A stretch of 64,000 bases of DNA from Dyadobacter luteus (GCF_003383615.1 NZ_QNUL01000011.1:124001-188000); one strand, 5' to 3'; numbered from the stretch's first letter, positions 44,601-53,594 are shown. A program made the numbers and translations. Notes: generated by a model not told the origin, from the letters alone.

Positions 44601-45415
44601 CGTAGTTCGTCCCAATCCTGATGCGTTCCCACCTTCTGAATACCCGGATCAAGCTTCACAAGATGTAAGGCCCCGTCTTCATCCAGTTTGAATTCAAACT
44701 TGGCATGAAAGTCCTCTTCCAGTGTATAGCCGTATTGAGCAAGAAGGTTTGTTTTCTCTTCTGTCAGGTCCCGCATCACCTCAAACGCACGCTCTCCCAG
44801 CTCCTCACGCAGTTTCAGCAACGCAGCCAGTTTATGCTCACATATAGGCACCCACAACTTCTGTTCGCAGGAACAAGCTGTTCGTAGCTGTTTGGTATTT
44901 TTAATCCGGTTGAATTCCACAGTAAATTCTGCCTCCTTATCATGGACAACGCATATCGCGTCTCCATCCTTAGCCGACAGAATATCTATTTCAGTAATCT
45001 CATCCTTTCTTCTCCAGGTATCATCAAGTACCAGATTACGCAGTGAAAAATCTCTGATCTCACCCAGATCCACCACAGTCTCCTGCATTTCATAAAGTAC
45101 CTGCTTAATGCTGGGCATTTTATCAAGAATGTACAAGATACCCGCCACCCTGTGCTTACAGAGTGTACTTTGGCCGGGAGAGCAAGTACATGCGGTGCTG
45201 ATTTGAGGAGTGAGAAACTCCTTGATCTGGATTATATAAAATTGTGTAGAATAATCACTTTTGACTTTAAATTCTGCATTCCCTGGCCCATTGTATTCCA
45301 GCTTTGCCACTTTCAGAGCGCCGCTGCTGTAAATGGAACGTCCACGGGATAATACTTCCTTGTCAGCCCTGTTTATCAAGAAGTTTGATAACTTTTCCTT
45401 CTTTTCGTTTTCCAT
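41630..45415 (-). CDS. SNF2-family DEAD/DEAH-like helicase with SWIM zinc fingers
   Basis: A 1261-residue Swi2/Snf2 ATPase, probably a translocase on double-stranded DNA. Two SWIM-type zinc-binding segments are in the N-terminal part: CTCSPGQSTLCKH (C76, C78, C86, H88) and CSCEQKLWVPICEH near residue 182. A long DUF-type middle part follows, then SNF2_N with DDMGLGKTLQ (about residue 826) and DEAQ (about 925), and helicase C with the motif QAIDRTHRIGQ. This is the bacterial HepA/RapA-related class with SWIM. Its role in repair or transcription is not known. It has its own promoter and an unusual palindrome at each end of the gene. Confidence 0.93.
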   Translation of the reverse strand: MENEKKEKLSNFLINRADKEVLSRGRSIYSSGALKVAKLEYNGPGNAEFKVKSDYSTQFYIIQIKEFLTPQISTACTCSPGQSTLCKHRVAGILYILDKMPSIKQVLYEMQETVVDLGEIRDFSLRNLVLDDTWRRKDEITEIDILSAKDGDAICVVHDKEAEFTVEFNRIKNTKQLRTACSCEQKLWVPICEHKLAALLKLREELGERAFEVMRDLTEEKTNLLAQYGYTLEEDFHAKFEFKLDEDGALHLVKLDPGIQKVGTHQDWDELRERILPYQQISYQVSTSETARDDEDRVSLFVFWPKGKDHFLDFGFGAFSAKYNSKTQKITSIRNVAGGASQYYSPDEVPVLTEAEARLVRIARHLEDGLQKHTRKKGWSYNSYLHFSDVSLLQQRDSRNYIGNQISQIFNDLEEEWLYISDSDHITTNNQLTKVNLHREPVKLFFVLTEDSEFVTLNPYVEIHKGSPIDLQKVADFDSFWLGMYKEDTLFRWASTSDAEMAVYMRENGFKLRVKKDFSEGFLKDWIMPVTEQFDVIFQTRHAIEATSLKLLKTRVYLKEDDANLLIVPMYVYEGEEEGTEVEMIHDLRKTKTGFEDGKITMQERDVNTEQEVWQWLETLHSDFKHQTGNPFFFIPFDHVMKDGWLFKFVEAVNSRKYDLLGFKDLKKMRFNPNRGQFSVRASSGIDWFDMQVEIMFGDQKVSLADAKKALLKKQNYVQLKDGSLGMLPEEWIKKLDPLLKFGRVDGDQIHLSKIHFSLIDELVSQADNEEVFLELQEKKEKLLNFKQIPNVPLPENINATLRHYQAEGYKWINFLHEFGWGGCLADDMGLGKTLQMLTFLQQQKNEEKNYTNLVVVPTTLIFNWQAEAEKFTPDLNLYVHRGMTRRKDIQFFEEYDVILTTYGTMRSDVELFRDFGFHYIILDEAQAIKNPDSLTSKASRLLRATNRLTMTGTPVENNTFDLYAQFEFLNPGMLGHADFFRTEYATPIDKYQDKEKSEELRRLVYPFMLKRTKEEVATDLPDKTETILFCEMGKKQRKVYDLFREKYKQEIAEKLATEGLNKSSFLILEALLKLRQICDSPSILSGEEDYGNESAKLEEITREIEENASNHKILIFSQFLGMLDLIRQHLDKMNIPYEYLDGQTVDRAGRVSRFQNDQTCRVFLMSLKAGGVGLNLTEADYVYLVDPWWNPAVERQAIDRTHRIGQTRKVFAYKMICKDTIEEKIILLQQRKQDLAEDLVGGESGFIKKLSQEDIMGLFS

Positions 45416-45434
45416 TTACCCTTCTTTTAAAATG

Positions 45435-45471
45435 CAAAAGTACGGTTTGTTTCTGTTTTTGAGAAACAAAC
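45435..45471 (-). promoter_or_regulatory. SNF2 promoter with adjoining palindrome
   Basis: On the minus strand TACTTTTG (45435-45442) matches the -7 consensus and is 20 nt from the ATG. Just upstream is a perfect 10-bp inverted repeat, GTTTGTTTCT (45445-45454) with AGAAACAAAC (45462-45471). It covers the spacer between -7 and -33, a normal place for a repressor operator. It could instead be the end hairpin of the NUDIX transcript. Confidence 0.45.
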
Positions 45472-45503
45472 AACGTTACTATTCGCAAATCAAAAGCTGG
45501 TTA

Positions 45504-45944
45504 CTACTGAATATATGGTTGATCAATGACTCCAACATGAGCTGGTTCAGGCTTTCCCTGAATATAACTGAGCAGATATTTACCAACATTTGGATATAAA
45601 ATTGTGTGATTTAGTTCAGAAAATGGGAGCCAAACCATCTCTAAAGCTGTTGTTTCAGCTCCATTAAGCTCGGGGGTACCCGCAGTAATTTCTGACTCAA
45701 ATATAATATGGAGCGTCTCTTTCTTGATTTCGTCCCATATTACCTCTCCGCAAAATACCATTTTACCCGTTTTGGTGGTAATTTTTAGTTCTTCAGAAAG
45801 TTCTCTTACTAAAGCGTCGGTCAGATTTTCACCAGGATCGGGGTTTCCGCCTGGCAGGGCAAAAACATTTATGTTCCCATAATTATAGCGAAGCGTAAGA
45901 ATGGATTCACCATTCAGAATCATTGCAGATGGACGTACTTTCAT
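45504..45944 (-). CDS. NUDIX hydrolase
   Basis: A 146-residue pyrophosphohydrolase of the Nudix fold. The Nudix box GX5EX7REUXEE is present as GNPDPGENLTDALVRELSEEL (G33, E39, R47, E48, E51, E52). The usual final glycine is replaced by K54, which is tolerated in many members. Substrate is unpredictable from this. It lies 63 nt after gmhA on the same strand, with the SNF2 gene following. Confidence 0.9.
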   Translation of the reverse strand: MKVRPSAMILNGESILTLRYNYGNINVFALPGGNPDPGENLTDALVRELSEELKITTKTGKMVFCGEVIWDEIKKETLHIIFESEITAGTPELNGAETTALEMVWLPFSELNHTILYPNVGKYLLSYIQGKPEPAHVGVIDQPYIQ

Positions 45945-46007
45945 GAACCCGGTTATTTATTTACAGTGTGATCTTCAAGTTTAAATCACCGATAATTTAA
46001 TAATAAA

Positions 46008-46592
46008 TTAACCACCTATTACCATCTGCTCAATTAATAGCATAAAAATATGGATCACTTTGATATGGATTTCCTGAATACGATCGGCATAACCAAAGTG
46101 AGGAACACGTATTTCCACATCAGCTGTATCGGCCAGCTTGCCTCCGTCTTTTCCGGAAAGAATAACCACTTTCATTCCCTTTGCTTTTGCCGCTTCCACC
46201 GCTCTGATAATGTTACCGGAATTTCCGCTGGTACTTAGCGCCATTAACACATCACCTTGTTGACCAAGGCCTTCAATGTAGCGGGAAAAAACATATTCGT
46301 ACCCAAAATCGTTGCTTACGCAGCTTAGATGGCTTACATCCGATATTGCAATGGCCGGCAAAGCACGACGATTATCTCTGTACCGACCGGTAAGCTCCTC
46401 GGCAAAATGCATGGCATCACAGTGCGATCCACCATTTCCGCAGGAAATAATTTTTTTATCATTCAATATTGCATCCGACATTAAACGTGCGGCTGCCTCA
46501 ATCTTCTCTATTTGCTTCGGATCGTTCAGAAAACGGTCGAGTACCTGTTGTGCTTCCTGTAATTCGTTGCTGATGATATCTTTATAATTCAT
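46008..46592 (-). CDS. gmhA: SIS-domain phosphoheptose isomerase (GmhA-like)
   Basis: Converts sedoheptulose 7-phosphate to D-glycero-D-manno-heptose 7-phosphate for heptose-containing surface glycans. The 194-residue protein has one SIS domain with [36 protein letters not shown] and the catalytic C-terminal histidine region [19 protein letters not shown]. The length and motifs fit GmhA; the diaminopropionate-like DiaA group is an alternative. No hldE or other heptose genes are adjacent. It follows mnmD by 34 nt on the same strand. Confidence 0.9.
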   Translation of the reverse strand: MNYKDIISNELQEAQQVLDRFLNDPKQIEKIEAAARLMSDAILNDKKIISCGNGGSHCDAMHFAEELTGRYRDNRRALPAIAISDVSHLSCVSNDFGYEYVFSRYIEGLGQQGDVLMALSTSGNSGNIIRAVEAAKAKGMKVVILSGKDGGKLADTADVEIRVPHFGYADRIQEIHIKVIHIFMLLIEQMVIGG

Positions 46593-46626
46593 GGATTTTC
46601 AGATGTTGCCTGGTAAGACAATCGCC

Positions 46627-47283
46627 TTACAATTTTATAGCTTTTAAAATATGGACTTTTCTTCCGGGCCCCGGATGACGCTCTACACGAAAACCAGCCG
46701 CTGCAAGCGCACGCTTTACAATTCCCTTGGATGAATACGTTACGAGAACGGCTTCGGGCTCCGAATAGCGTGCAATTTTAGTAAAAATTTCTTCTGTCCA
46801 AAGTTCCGGTTGCGCGCGTGGATCAAAGGCATCGTAGAAAACAACGTGATGTTTGTGCTCCGGTTCAAAATCCTGAAGTAAAACTTTTTCTTTCCGGAAG
46901 GTGAAATAAGGAGAAAAATGATGTGTTTCCCCCCAGGCTATCTGATGAATTTTCGACAAATAATTGGTATCCGTCAAGGATCCGTAGTTGAGCAGGGAAG
47001 CTTCTTCAGGAAGTACCGGAAACGCCTCTACCGACGTGTAATGAACCTTTTTTTTGAGTTCATCCGCAAGTTTCCATGCCAGAAGTGCATTTAAGCCGGT
47101 TCCCAGCCCCATTTCAAAAACCCGGATTTCATTAGTAGCAGATGTAAGAACAGGGCGCAACCCGAGTTCTATGTAAATATGAACCGACTCGGTGAGTGCG
47201 CCCTGTAGCGAATGGTATTGCTGGTTAAATAAATGACTGTAGAGAGAATGAGATCCGTCTTCTGTAATAATGAGGCGTTCCAA
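46627..47283 (-). CDS. mnmD: tRNA 5-methylaminomethyl-2-thiouridine methyltransferase MnmD
   Basis: SAM-dependent methyltransferase making the final methylation at U34 of certain tRNAs; in this phylum it is separate from the MnmC oxidase domain. The 218-residue protein has the N-terminal TEDGSHSLYSHLFNQQYHS, the SAM loop FEMGLGTGLNALLA and the diagnostic YDAFDPRAQPELW. The frame starts at TTG 47283; no ATG occurs in frame upstream, and the frame remains open into the previous gene, so the start is uncertain. It follows the protease gene by 32 nt. Confidence 0.92.
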   Translation of the reverse strand: MERLIITEDGSHSLYSHLFNQQYHSLQGALTESVHIYIELGLRPVLTSATNEIRVFEMGLGTGLNALLAWKLADELKKKVHYTSVEAFPVLPEEASLLNYGSLTDTNYLSKIHQIAWGETHHFSPYFTFRKEKVLLQDFEPEHKHHVVFYDAFDPRAQPELWTEEIFTKIARYSEPEAVLVTYSSKGIVKRALAAAGFRVERHPGPGRKVHILKAIKL

Positions 47284-47315
47284 AATAAACTGTAATTTGT
47301 TTGCCCCTAAAATAA

Positions 47316-48584
47316 TTAAATCATTCTTCTCAGAGTCAGTCGTGCAAAGAAAATCTGACCATCTCTTTTAACCAACAGATCGATATTTCTTCCGTCACCG
47401 CGTTGCATCATTTTATACACTTCACTCATACTCAATTCATTTGCTGAAAGATCATTAAAAAACAGAAGTTGATCTCCTTCTTTCAGTCCTGCTTTTTCGG
47501 CAGGAGAACTTTCGACAACGTGATTGATGAAGTAGCTACGCAGATTTTTAGATTCTGCGCGAATCTCCAACCCGCTCATATCATGCTCAAATTTTTCCCG
47601 CATACGGCTCTTTACCGGCTTCAATACCATATAGCCATCGTGGTAATTCATTGTAACCTTAAATCTCCTCAGCAGCTCGCAGCCAATATTTCCCTGCCTG
47701 TCTGTTCTTCCCTGCAGTTTGGCACCGAATGCAATACTGTCCGGAAAGGAGGCCACAATGTTGTCCATCTCGTACCGACCAAGTCGCAACCGGTCTATAC
47801 GCCCCAGATTTCCATTAATTACACCATTAAGACCTCTTCCCAATTGTGCTCTGATCACTTTTTCAGGCAATTGAAAACTTTCTTTTGGACCGCTATTAAG
47901 AAGTAAGGCATGTCCTGCGCCTGTGTCAATAAGCACGCGGATGGGTCGCTCCCGACCGTCTGCAAACAATGTAACAGCATCAGTAAAAGGTTTTGTATCC
48001 TGAATAATAATAGGATGTTTATCGCCTTTACTTGGTTTGTACTTGTATGAATCCTGACGCATCAATACAATCTCCTTCCTTGAAAAATCGATTGTGACTA
48101 CGAAATTATTGAATACATCATACCCAAAGATGCCATGAACCGGCACTCCGACATATTCAGACAACCGAAGAAAATCTTCATCCAACACCACCATATTCTG
48201 GTGATTTGCCCTGAGCTTACCCATTGCAAAACGATTATCAATTGCAACATGGGCTGATATGGAATTTCCCTCCCCTGCTCCGGTGAGGTTTACTTTTCTG
48301 GTAAGTCGTAATTTATCCGGCTTCAGAACCGCCGGATCAGTAATAATAATGGAACTGACACCCGTATCCAGAATGAAGCGGAGCGAATCTGTATCGTTAA
48401 TGCTTACATACAATAAAATAAGATTTGAATGTAGTTCGAAAGGTATACGTGCTGTTTTGCTGTTTTTATCCAGGAAATAGCCGTATTTCTCCTGAGAAAC
48501 ATCGTGAGTAAGATCTGTAGTTGCTTTTGACGGGGTGATAACTGATAGCATTGCTATCATGAATAACCACATAGACGTTTTCAT
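47316..48584 (-). CDS. aspartyl protease with PDZ domain
   Basis: A 422-residue exported protein. The signal peptide is MKTSMWLFMIAMLSVITPSKA. Two retropepsin-type active-site segments are seen, FILDTGVSSIIIT and LIDTGAGHALLL, each with the catalytic D-T-G, in line with a two-lobed aspartyl protease fold. A PDZ domain lies at about 330-415 (SSPAEKAGLKEGDQLLFFNDL). Proteins of this plan are common in Bacteroidota; targets are unknown. It is the first gene of a minus-strand run ending with the SNF2 gene, and divergent from tpiA. Confidence 0.88.
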   Translation of the reverse strand: MKTSMWLFMIAMLSVITPSKATTDLTHDVSQEKYGYFLDKNSKTARIPFELHSNLILLYVSINDTDSLRFILDTGVSSIIITDPAVLKPDKLRLTRKVNLTGAGEGNSISAHVAIDNRFAMGKLRANHQNMVVLDEDFLRLSEYVGVPVHGIFGYDVFNNFVVTIDFSRKEIVLMRQDSYKYKPSKGDKHPIIIQDTKPFTDAVTLFADGRERPIRVLIDTGAGHALLLNSGPKESFQLPEKVIRAQLGRGLNGVINGNLGRIDRLRLGRYEMDNIVASFPDSIAFGAKLQGRTDRQGNIGCELLRRFKVTMNYHDGYMVLKPVKSRMREKFEHDMSGLEIRAESKNLRSYFINHVVESSPAEKAGLKEGDQLLFFNDLSANELSMSEVYKMMQRGDGRNIDLLVKRDGQIFFARLTLRRMI

Positions 48585-48807
48585 CGTGGCCTCCTTTCTT
48601 TTGTGTGATTTTTAAGTTGTCATTATTTTATTCTGAAACTCTGAAGACGTCATAAAGCACGCTTCGTGAAAATTCGCTATCCACCTCAAAATTAAAATAT
48701 TATATGTAAAAATAATGCATTTAAACTATAATAAACACAAAAAAATCTTCAAATTCTGAAATTAATTTATGGGCATATATATTGTAAGGTTAGTAAGGAA
48801 ATTATGG

Positions 48808-48815
48808 TAATTTTG
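48808..48815 (+). promoter_or_regulatory. -7 promoter element of tpiA
   Basis: TAATTTTG matches TAnnTTTG and lies 38 nt before the tpiA ATG. An ATTG at 48781-48784 gives a 23-nt spacer, at the limit for a -33 box. Confidence 0.5.
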
Positions 48816-48853
48816 TTTCGTAAAATGATGGTTTCCCATAATAAATTTAACTC

Positions 48854-49615
48854 ATGCGAAAAAAAATTGTTGCTGGTAACTGGAAGATGAATAAGCTTGC
48901 AGATGAAGCGGTTGCGCTTACTTCTGAGCTTGTAAATATGGCTAATGACGAAGTGAAAGGTGATGCAAAAGTTATTCTGTGCCCACCAGCCATTTATCTG
49001 ACTACCATCAAAAAATACATAGAGAACTCACCAAACTTCTCTCTGGCTGCTCAAAACTGCTCAGATAAAGTTTCTGGTGCATTTACAGGGGAAATTTCTG
49101 CGGCAATGCTTCAGTCTATTGGTGTGGAATATGTACTTATCGGACATAGCGAGCGTCGCCAATACTTCAATGAAACCAATGCTTTGCTGGCTGAAAAAGT
49201 AAATACTGCTCTTGCAAACGGAGTATCCCCTATTTTCTGCTGCGGAGAATCTCTTGATCAGAGACAAAATGAAGATTTCATTGGTTTCGTGAAAAACCAG
49301 CTAACTGAAAGTCTATTCCACCTTTCTACAGAGCAAATTCTTTCTGTTGTAATCGCTTATGAGCCAATCTGGGCAATCGGAACAGGCTTAACTGCTACAG
49401 CTGAGCAGGCACAAGATATGCATGCTGCACTTCGCGCGCACCTTGCTGATAAATATGGTGCTGCTGTGGCTGAAGAAATTTCTATTCTTTACGGTGGAAG
49501 TGTTACGGCAGCAAGTGCTCCTGAATTGTTCGCTTCTCCTGATATCGACGGAGGCTTGGTAGGAGGTGCTTCTCTGAAATCACGTGAGTTCACTGAGATT
49601 ATCAAAGCAAGATAA
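48854..49615 (+). CDS. tpiA: triosephosphate isomerase
   Basis: Interconverts dihydroxyacetone phosphate and glyceraldehyde 3-phosphate. The 253-residue protein has all catalytic segments: AGNWKMNK with the lysine, YVLIGHSERR with the histidine, AYEPIWAIGTG with the glutamate, and the phosphate loops ILYGGSV and DGGLVGGASL. Normal length. It is a single-gene unit flanked by a promoter and a bidirectional terminator. Confidence 0.98.
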   Translation: MRKKIVAGNWKMNKLADEAVALTSELVNMANDEVKGDAKVILCPPAIYLTTIKKYIENSPNFSLAAQNCSDKVSGAFTGEISAAMLQSIGVEYVLIGHSERRQYFNETNALLAEKVNTALANGVSPIFCCGESLDQRQNEDFIGFVKNQLTESLFHLSTEQILSVVIAYEPIWAIGTGLTATAEQAQDMHAALRAHLADKYGAAVAEEISILYGGSVTAASAPELFASPDIDGGLVGGASLKSREFTEIIKAR

Positions 49616-49621
49616 ATAGCA

Positions 49622-49660
49622 AAAGCCCGGCCAGATGTAACACCTGACCGGGCTTTCTTT
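49622..49660. terminator. bidirectional terminator between tpiA and the OmpA gene
   Basis: AAAGCCCGG (49622-49630) pairs with CCGGGCTTT (49648-49656), with an inner CAG/CTG step, followed by CTTTT. The A-rich left side gives a T run for the convergent transcript. Confidence 0.85.
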
Positions 49661-49677
49661 TACTAACTATACGATAC

Positions 49678-50901
49678 CTACTGCTCAGTAATTACCATTT
49701 CTACCCTTCTGTTCTTACGGCGCTCCTGTTCGTCTGACGATTTGGTGAGCAATTTGATAGCCCCCAGCCCCTTTGCTTCAATCCGGGTTTCTGCAATTCC
49801 GTTTTGTATAAGATACTCTCTTACCGATTCTGCCCTTTTTCTGGATAGCTCAATGTTTTTGTCAGGATCACCTACATTGTCGGTATGTCCTTCAATTCTG
49901 ATCCCTACCTGCGGATTATCCTTCATCATCTGAACTATCTGATTAAGCTCTCCGGAAGATTCAGGAAGCAGCTTGAATTCTGAGGTGGCAAAGTATATAT
50001 TGGATAGCGTAATTGCCTCTCCAACTGCCAAAGGAATCAGGTATAAATCCTTAGAAAAATTCAGCTTACCCGAAGAATCTATTGCGGATACTTCCAAATT
50101 CGTTCCATAGTAGCCCGGCGCACTCACTCTGAAATTATATCTCTGTTTACCGCTGATGCCTATGCGATAGTTGCCTGACGAAGATTTAACCTGTAGCGAA
50201 TCTCCCTCTTCCTGGTAGCTGATCACGGCGGCAATAGGCTCTTTTGTTTTATTGCTGAATATAGTTCCTCTGATTACTCCAAATACCTCTTCAGGTTCTG
50301 TTGGTTTTTTCTCAGCTGTTTTTTTGGCAATTTCAGCAGGCTTTGCCGGTTTGGGAGCAACAGCCTTAGATTTTGCTGAGGCTACATTCTTTTTCAATGG
50401 ATTGGCGATATGAACACCATAAAAATTCCATGTCTGCTGTCCTCTTTCAGCCCTACCCTCATAAAAATCAAAGATTTCAATACCGGGAGGCAGTCTTTCG
50501 AAATAAGCAATGAAATCTACCCGTTCTCCTGTTTTAACCTTCTTCGTGCTTTCTGTTGGAATATTTTCAGCTTTGATCAGTTTAAATTTGACGTTTACTT
50601 CTCCCGGCTTATATAATCTGGTTTCAGGGTCCAGCCAGATTGTTGAATTATTTTGGCGAGGCATATTCCGCGGTATGATATCTCCCGAAAAGTCATCGGG
50701 CAACCGCAAACCACCCGGAGCGCCCTTCTCCTTAAACTGCAGATAAATAACTGTGTATTTGTCTGTCAATTCTACTTTCTGAATAGTAACATATTCTGCA
50801 GACTGCTCCTCTACTTTAGGATTTTCTGTAACCTGGCCAAAACTTTTGCTTAGAGAAAGGCCAATGGTAAAAAGGGTTACCAATAGCGACTTAACATTCA
50901 T
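49678..50901 (-). CDS. OmpA family outer membrane protein
   Basis: A 407-residue exported protein; start ATG 50901 is chosen because it begins the signal peptide (SLLVTLFTIGLSLSKSFG), while ten further codons upstream are untypical. The middle has a carboxypeptidase-regulatory-like beta-sandwich (about 215-285, GVIRGTIFSNKTKEPIAAVISY). The C-terminal OmpA domain (about 300-405) has the peptidoglycan-binding motif GHTDNVGDPDKNIELSRKRAESV. A lysine- and alanine-rich linker (about 175-210) joins the parts. It probably tethers the outer membrane to peptidoglycan. Confidence 0.92.
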   Translation of the reverse strand: MNVKSLLVTLFTIGLSLSKSFGQVTENPKVEEQSAEYVTIQKVELTDKYTVIYLQFKEKGAPGGLRLPDDFSGDIIPRNMPRQNNSTIWLDPETRLYKPGEVNVKFKLIKAENIPTESTKKVKTGERVDFIAYFERLPPGIEIFDFYEGRAERGQQTWNFYGVHIANPLKKNVASAKSKAVAPKPAKPAEIAKKTAEKKPTEPEEVFGVIRGTIFSNKTKEPIAAVISYQEEGDSLQVKSSSGNYRIGISGKQRYNFRVSAPGYYGTNLEVSAIDSSGKLNFSKDLYLIPLAVGEAITLSNIYFATSEFKLLPESSGELNQIVQMMKDNPQVGIRIEGHTDNVGDPDKNIELSRKRAESVREYLIQNGIAETRIEAKGLGAIKLLTKSSDEQERRKNRRVEMVITEQ

Positions 50902-50986
50902 GATGATATCTTTTTTATGAAATATCTGCAAGAACGTACTTCCCGGCGGTATAGTTTGTTAAAAAACGTTAAACCTCCGAGAACGG

Positions 50987-51769
50987 TTATTCATGAATGA
51001 ATTTTGACCAAAACTCAGGATCGTAACGTTCCCAGGCATGGCAGGCAAATGGTAGCTTATGCCCTATAAGCTCGAAAGTAGCAGCCGGACTCTTCTCAAA
51101 TGCAAATAACAAAGCTTCCCTCCATCCTGGTAAACGAAGAAATAACTTCATGGGAATAAGCCGGGTAGCTTCCTGAGAAAAGAGCATATCTTCATTTCCA
51201 ACCCAAGCCGGATAGAAGGTATTATATATTTTGAGATAACGTACGAAGGCTTTCGTTTTCCGGAGCGACAGACCTCCATTCAGTACAAAGCGGTTGCTGG
51301 ACAGGGCATTAGCATAAACTTGCTTTTCGGAAGCCTGTAAAGAATCATATTCTTCCTGATGCAACGATGGCGCGCCGATGTAGTCATAACCTTTGAAGCA
51401 CCAGGCAGGAAGTTGGTCAGTGAATACAAAAGCATCCAGCTGATAAAGCAGTATATATTCGAATTCCAGAAACGTTTTGTAAAAATCAGGCGATATCATA
51501 AGCCTGTTGTACGAATCCACACCCTTGAAGTAAGCGTCCGGAAACGGTACAAATGTGATCGAAGGATATTCTTTTGTGATGCAAGATAGATCAAGACTTT
51601 CAGGCTTGACAATTTTAACGGGATATTTCCCGAGTACCTGCATACATTGGCGCAAAGACAATCTTTCTGCCTCAGAAAGGCTTGACTGATAGACCGGGAT
51701 AACAATTGCAACAGAAGGGATGCCTGACTGATTTTTCACTTTTTTGTAATTATTCCAAAAGATCACCAA
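50987..51769 (-). CDS. DUF5672 family protein (glycosyltransferase-related)
   Basis: A 260-residue protein of the DUF5672 family. It shows VAIVIPVYQSSLSEAERLSLRQC, YILLYQLDAFVF (a D-x-x-x-F strand end), GYDYIGAPSL, NGGLSLRKTKAFVRYL and GNEDMLFSQEA. The NGGLSLR and NED segments resemble those of GT-A glycosyltransferases. It overlaps the preceding glycosyltransferase gene by 20 nt, so the two are co-translated and probably act in the same surface glycan pathway. Activity is inferred from this context. Confidence 0.82.
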   Translation of the reverse strand: MVIFWNNYKKVKNQSGIPSVAIVIPVYQSSLSEAERLSLRQCMQVLGKYPVKIVKPESLDLSCITKEYPSITFVPFPDAYFKGVDSYNRLMISPDFYKTFLEFEYILLYQLDAFVFTDQLPAWCFKGYDYIGAPSLHQEEYDSLQASEKQVYANALSSNRFVLNGGLSLRKTKAFVRYLKIYNTFYPAWVGNEDMLFSQEATRLIPMKLFLRLPGWREALLFAFEKSPAATFELIGHKLPFACHAWERYDPEFWSKFIHE

Positions 51770-52727
51770 CGGCAGGTAACCACCAATCTTTACTGCTGAA
51801 TGTATAATACCCTTTTACCACATGTTGAAAAATGGGTGAAATTCTCAGTAAGCGATTTTCCGGTAGTGATGCCCGTCTATAGAAGTGATTCTGAGCCAGG
51901 TACAATTTGATGAGCTTTTCCCTTGGGACAAAAGGCAATTCCCTCAGTAAAAGATACATGCCGTGAAGTTTATCTGCTTTTTCTTTGATCGGAATTAATT
52001 TTTCCTCTCTTGGACGGCTGAAACGGTCGTTGATACGGACATATTCCGTTTTGCTCCCAAAACCTACCTGCTGACTTTCATGTCTGCGATAAGAAATGAG
52101 GTTTTCTGCTATGAATCCGATTTTATCTTCCAGGCTCAGCACCATGGCCATCCATGCGTCATGAATCAGATCTTCAACATGTGTCGGGAATGGCATCAAG
52201 CGCGCCAGACAGGACTTTCTGACAGCCAGTGTCGCGCCTGTGACCACAAAACCATTGAAAAGAATTTCATGTGCTTTGCCGCCCAGCCACTTCTTTTGCA
52301 TAGCAGCATTGAACTCAATTTCCTCCCATATGGTACGTCCCACAGGTTTTGAATCGTTATCAATCATCATTGCATCAGAGAAAACAGCGTCTTTCTCGGG
52401 ATGTGCGTTCAAATAAGCCAATTGCTTTTCTACCTTATCCTCCCGCCATTTATCGTCCTGATCGCAAAGAAAAATAATCTCTCCCTGACAAAGATTAAGA
52501 CATTTCTCAAAGTTTTTGGTAGATCCCAGGTTTTGAATATTCGAATGAATAGCTACAGAAAATGAGCAGGAAGCCGCGAAAGACTTTATCACTTCAATGG
52601 TATTATCTGTCGACCCATCGTCACATACAACCAGCTCATCCACAGGAACCGTCTGATTAGCAATGCTCTCCAACTGCTGGGGTAAGTATTTTGCCCCGTT
52701 GTAAGTGCACATAGCCACTGAAATCAT
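51750..52727 (-). CDS. glycosyltransferase family 2 protein
   Basis: A 325-residue GT-A fold transferase. Motifs are ISVAMCTYNGAKYLPQQLESI, VVCDDGSTDNT (sugar-nucleotide binding), LCDQDDKWRE (the DxD-like metal site) and VVTGATLAVRKSCL. The class uses nucleotide sugars to build polysaccharides such as rhamnan O-antigen. No transmembrane helix is evident. The DUF5672 gene overlaps its 3' end. There is a gap of about 290 nt upstream with no gene found. Confidence 0.93.
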   Translation of the reverse strand: MISVAMCTYNGAKYLPQQLESIANQTVPVDELVVCDDGSTDNTIEVIKSFAASCSFSVAIHSNIQNLGSTKNFEKCLNLCQGEIIFLCDQDDKWREDKVEKQLAYLNAHPEKDAVFSDAMMIDNDSKPVGRTIWEEIEFNAAMQKKWLGGKAHEILFNGFVVTGATLAVRKSCLARLMPFPTHVEDLIHDAWMAMVLSLEDKIGFIAENLISYRRHESQQVGFGSKTEYVRINDRFSRPREEKLIPIKEKADKLHGMYLLLRELPFVPREKLIKLYLAQNHFYRRASLPENRLLRISPIFQHVVKGYYTFSSKDWWLPAVGDLLE

Positions 52728-53017
52728 AATGTGTATATAGAATTTTAATTTGCCAAAAACACGTGCAAGTTAACAGGTGAGAGGGCGATTGCACAAATAT
52801 TGAGCATCCTTTTATTAACTGGTTCCACAACTTCCACGGTATACATACGACGATTTGTGCCGAAAAATATAAACCAAGCACAATTTTTATGAAAGATCCA
52901 CCACAAACAATACACCTGATTAGCCAATCACGAAGGATTTATCAGGATAACTGAATACTTTTACCTGAAACAATATGCTGTACCAGCATCTTCTGAAACA
53001 AACCCATTTACCTGATT

Positions 53018-53566
53018 ATGGCTTTACCCGATCAGCTTAAAAAGGCAATTATTCAAATGCCTGCTAAAGAGAAAGACAAACTGTTGATCCGGCTTATTAC
53101 CAAGGATAAAACACTTACAGACCGGCTTCATTTTGAATTGTTGGAGAATTCGGCGACCATACCTGAGCGAAGAGAAGAAATAACCAACCGGATTACCAGG
53201 ACTTCAAAATTTAATCAGAATACCCCCGGCTGGGTATTGATGGATATGCGGGAGCTGAGCGGAGAAATCAGTTACCATGTCAAGGTAACAAAGGATAAAG
53301 TTGGCGCTATAGAACTGAATCTGTTTTTAATGAATACTTTTTTAGAATCTTATCAGAGTGTTCTGAAAACCTATTCTTCAAAGGCAGATACTTGTGCACT
53401 GTATCTGGCAAAAAAAGCACAAACGATCCTCAACGGACTAAATAAACTGGACGAAGATTATAAATTCGACTACATGAAGGACACCAATAAAATGCTGGGT
53501 TATATACACCAGCTATGCTCCAAAATGTATGCACGTCAGATGGAAATTCCTGAAACCTGGGAATAA
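53018..53566 (+). CDS. conserved hypothetical protein
   Basis: A 182-residue soluble, helix-rich protein starting at ATG 53018 (MALPDQLKKAIIQMPAKEKDKLLIRLITKDKTL). Its middle has ERREEITNRITRTSKF and the C-terminal half is largely helical. I recognise no family and assign no function. A TACTTTTA motif at 52956-52963 is a possible -7 box. The nicotinamidase gene follows 28 nt after its stop, so the two may be co-transcribed. Confidence 0.68.
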   Translation: MALPDQLKKAIIQMPAKEKDKLLIRLITKDKTLTDRLHFELLENSATIPERREEITNRITRTSKFNQNTPGWVLMDMRELSGEISYHVKVTKDKVGAIELNLFLMNTFLESYQSVLKTYSSKADTCALYLAKKAQTILNGLNKLDEDYKFDYMKDTNKMLGYIHQLCSKMYARQMEIPETWE

Positions 53567-53594
53567 ATAAAATTAGACAGCTAAAACCTATACA

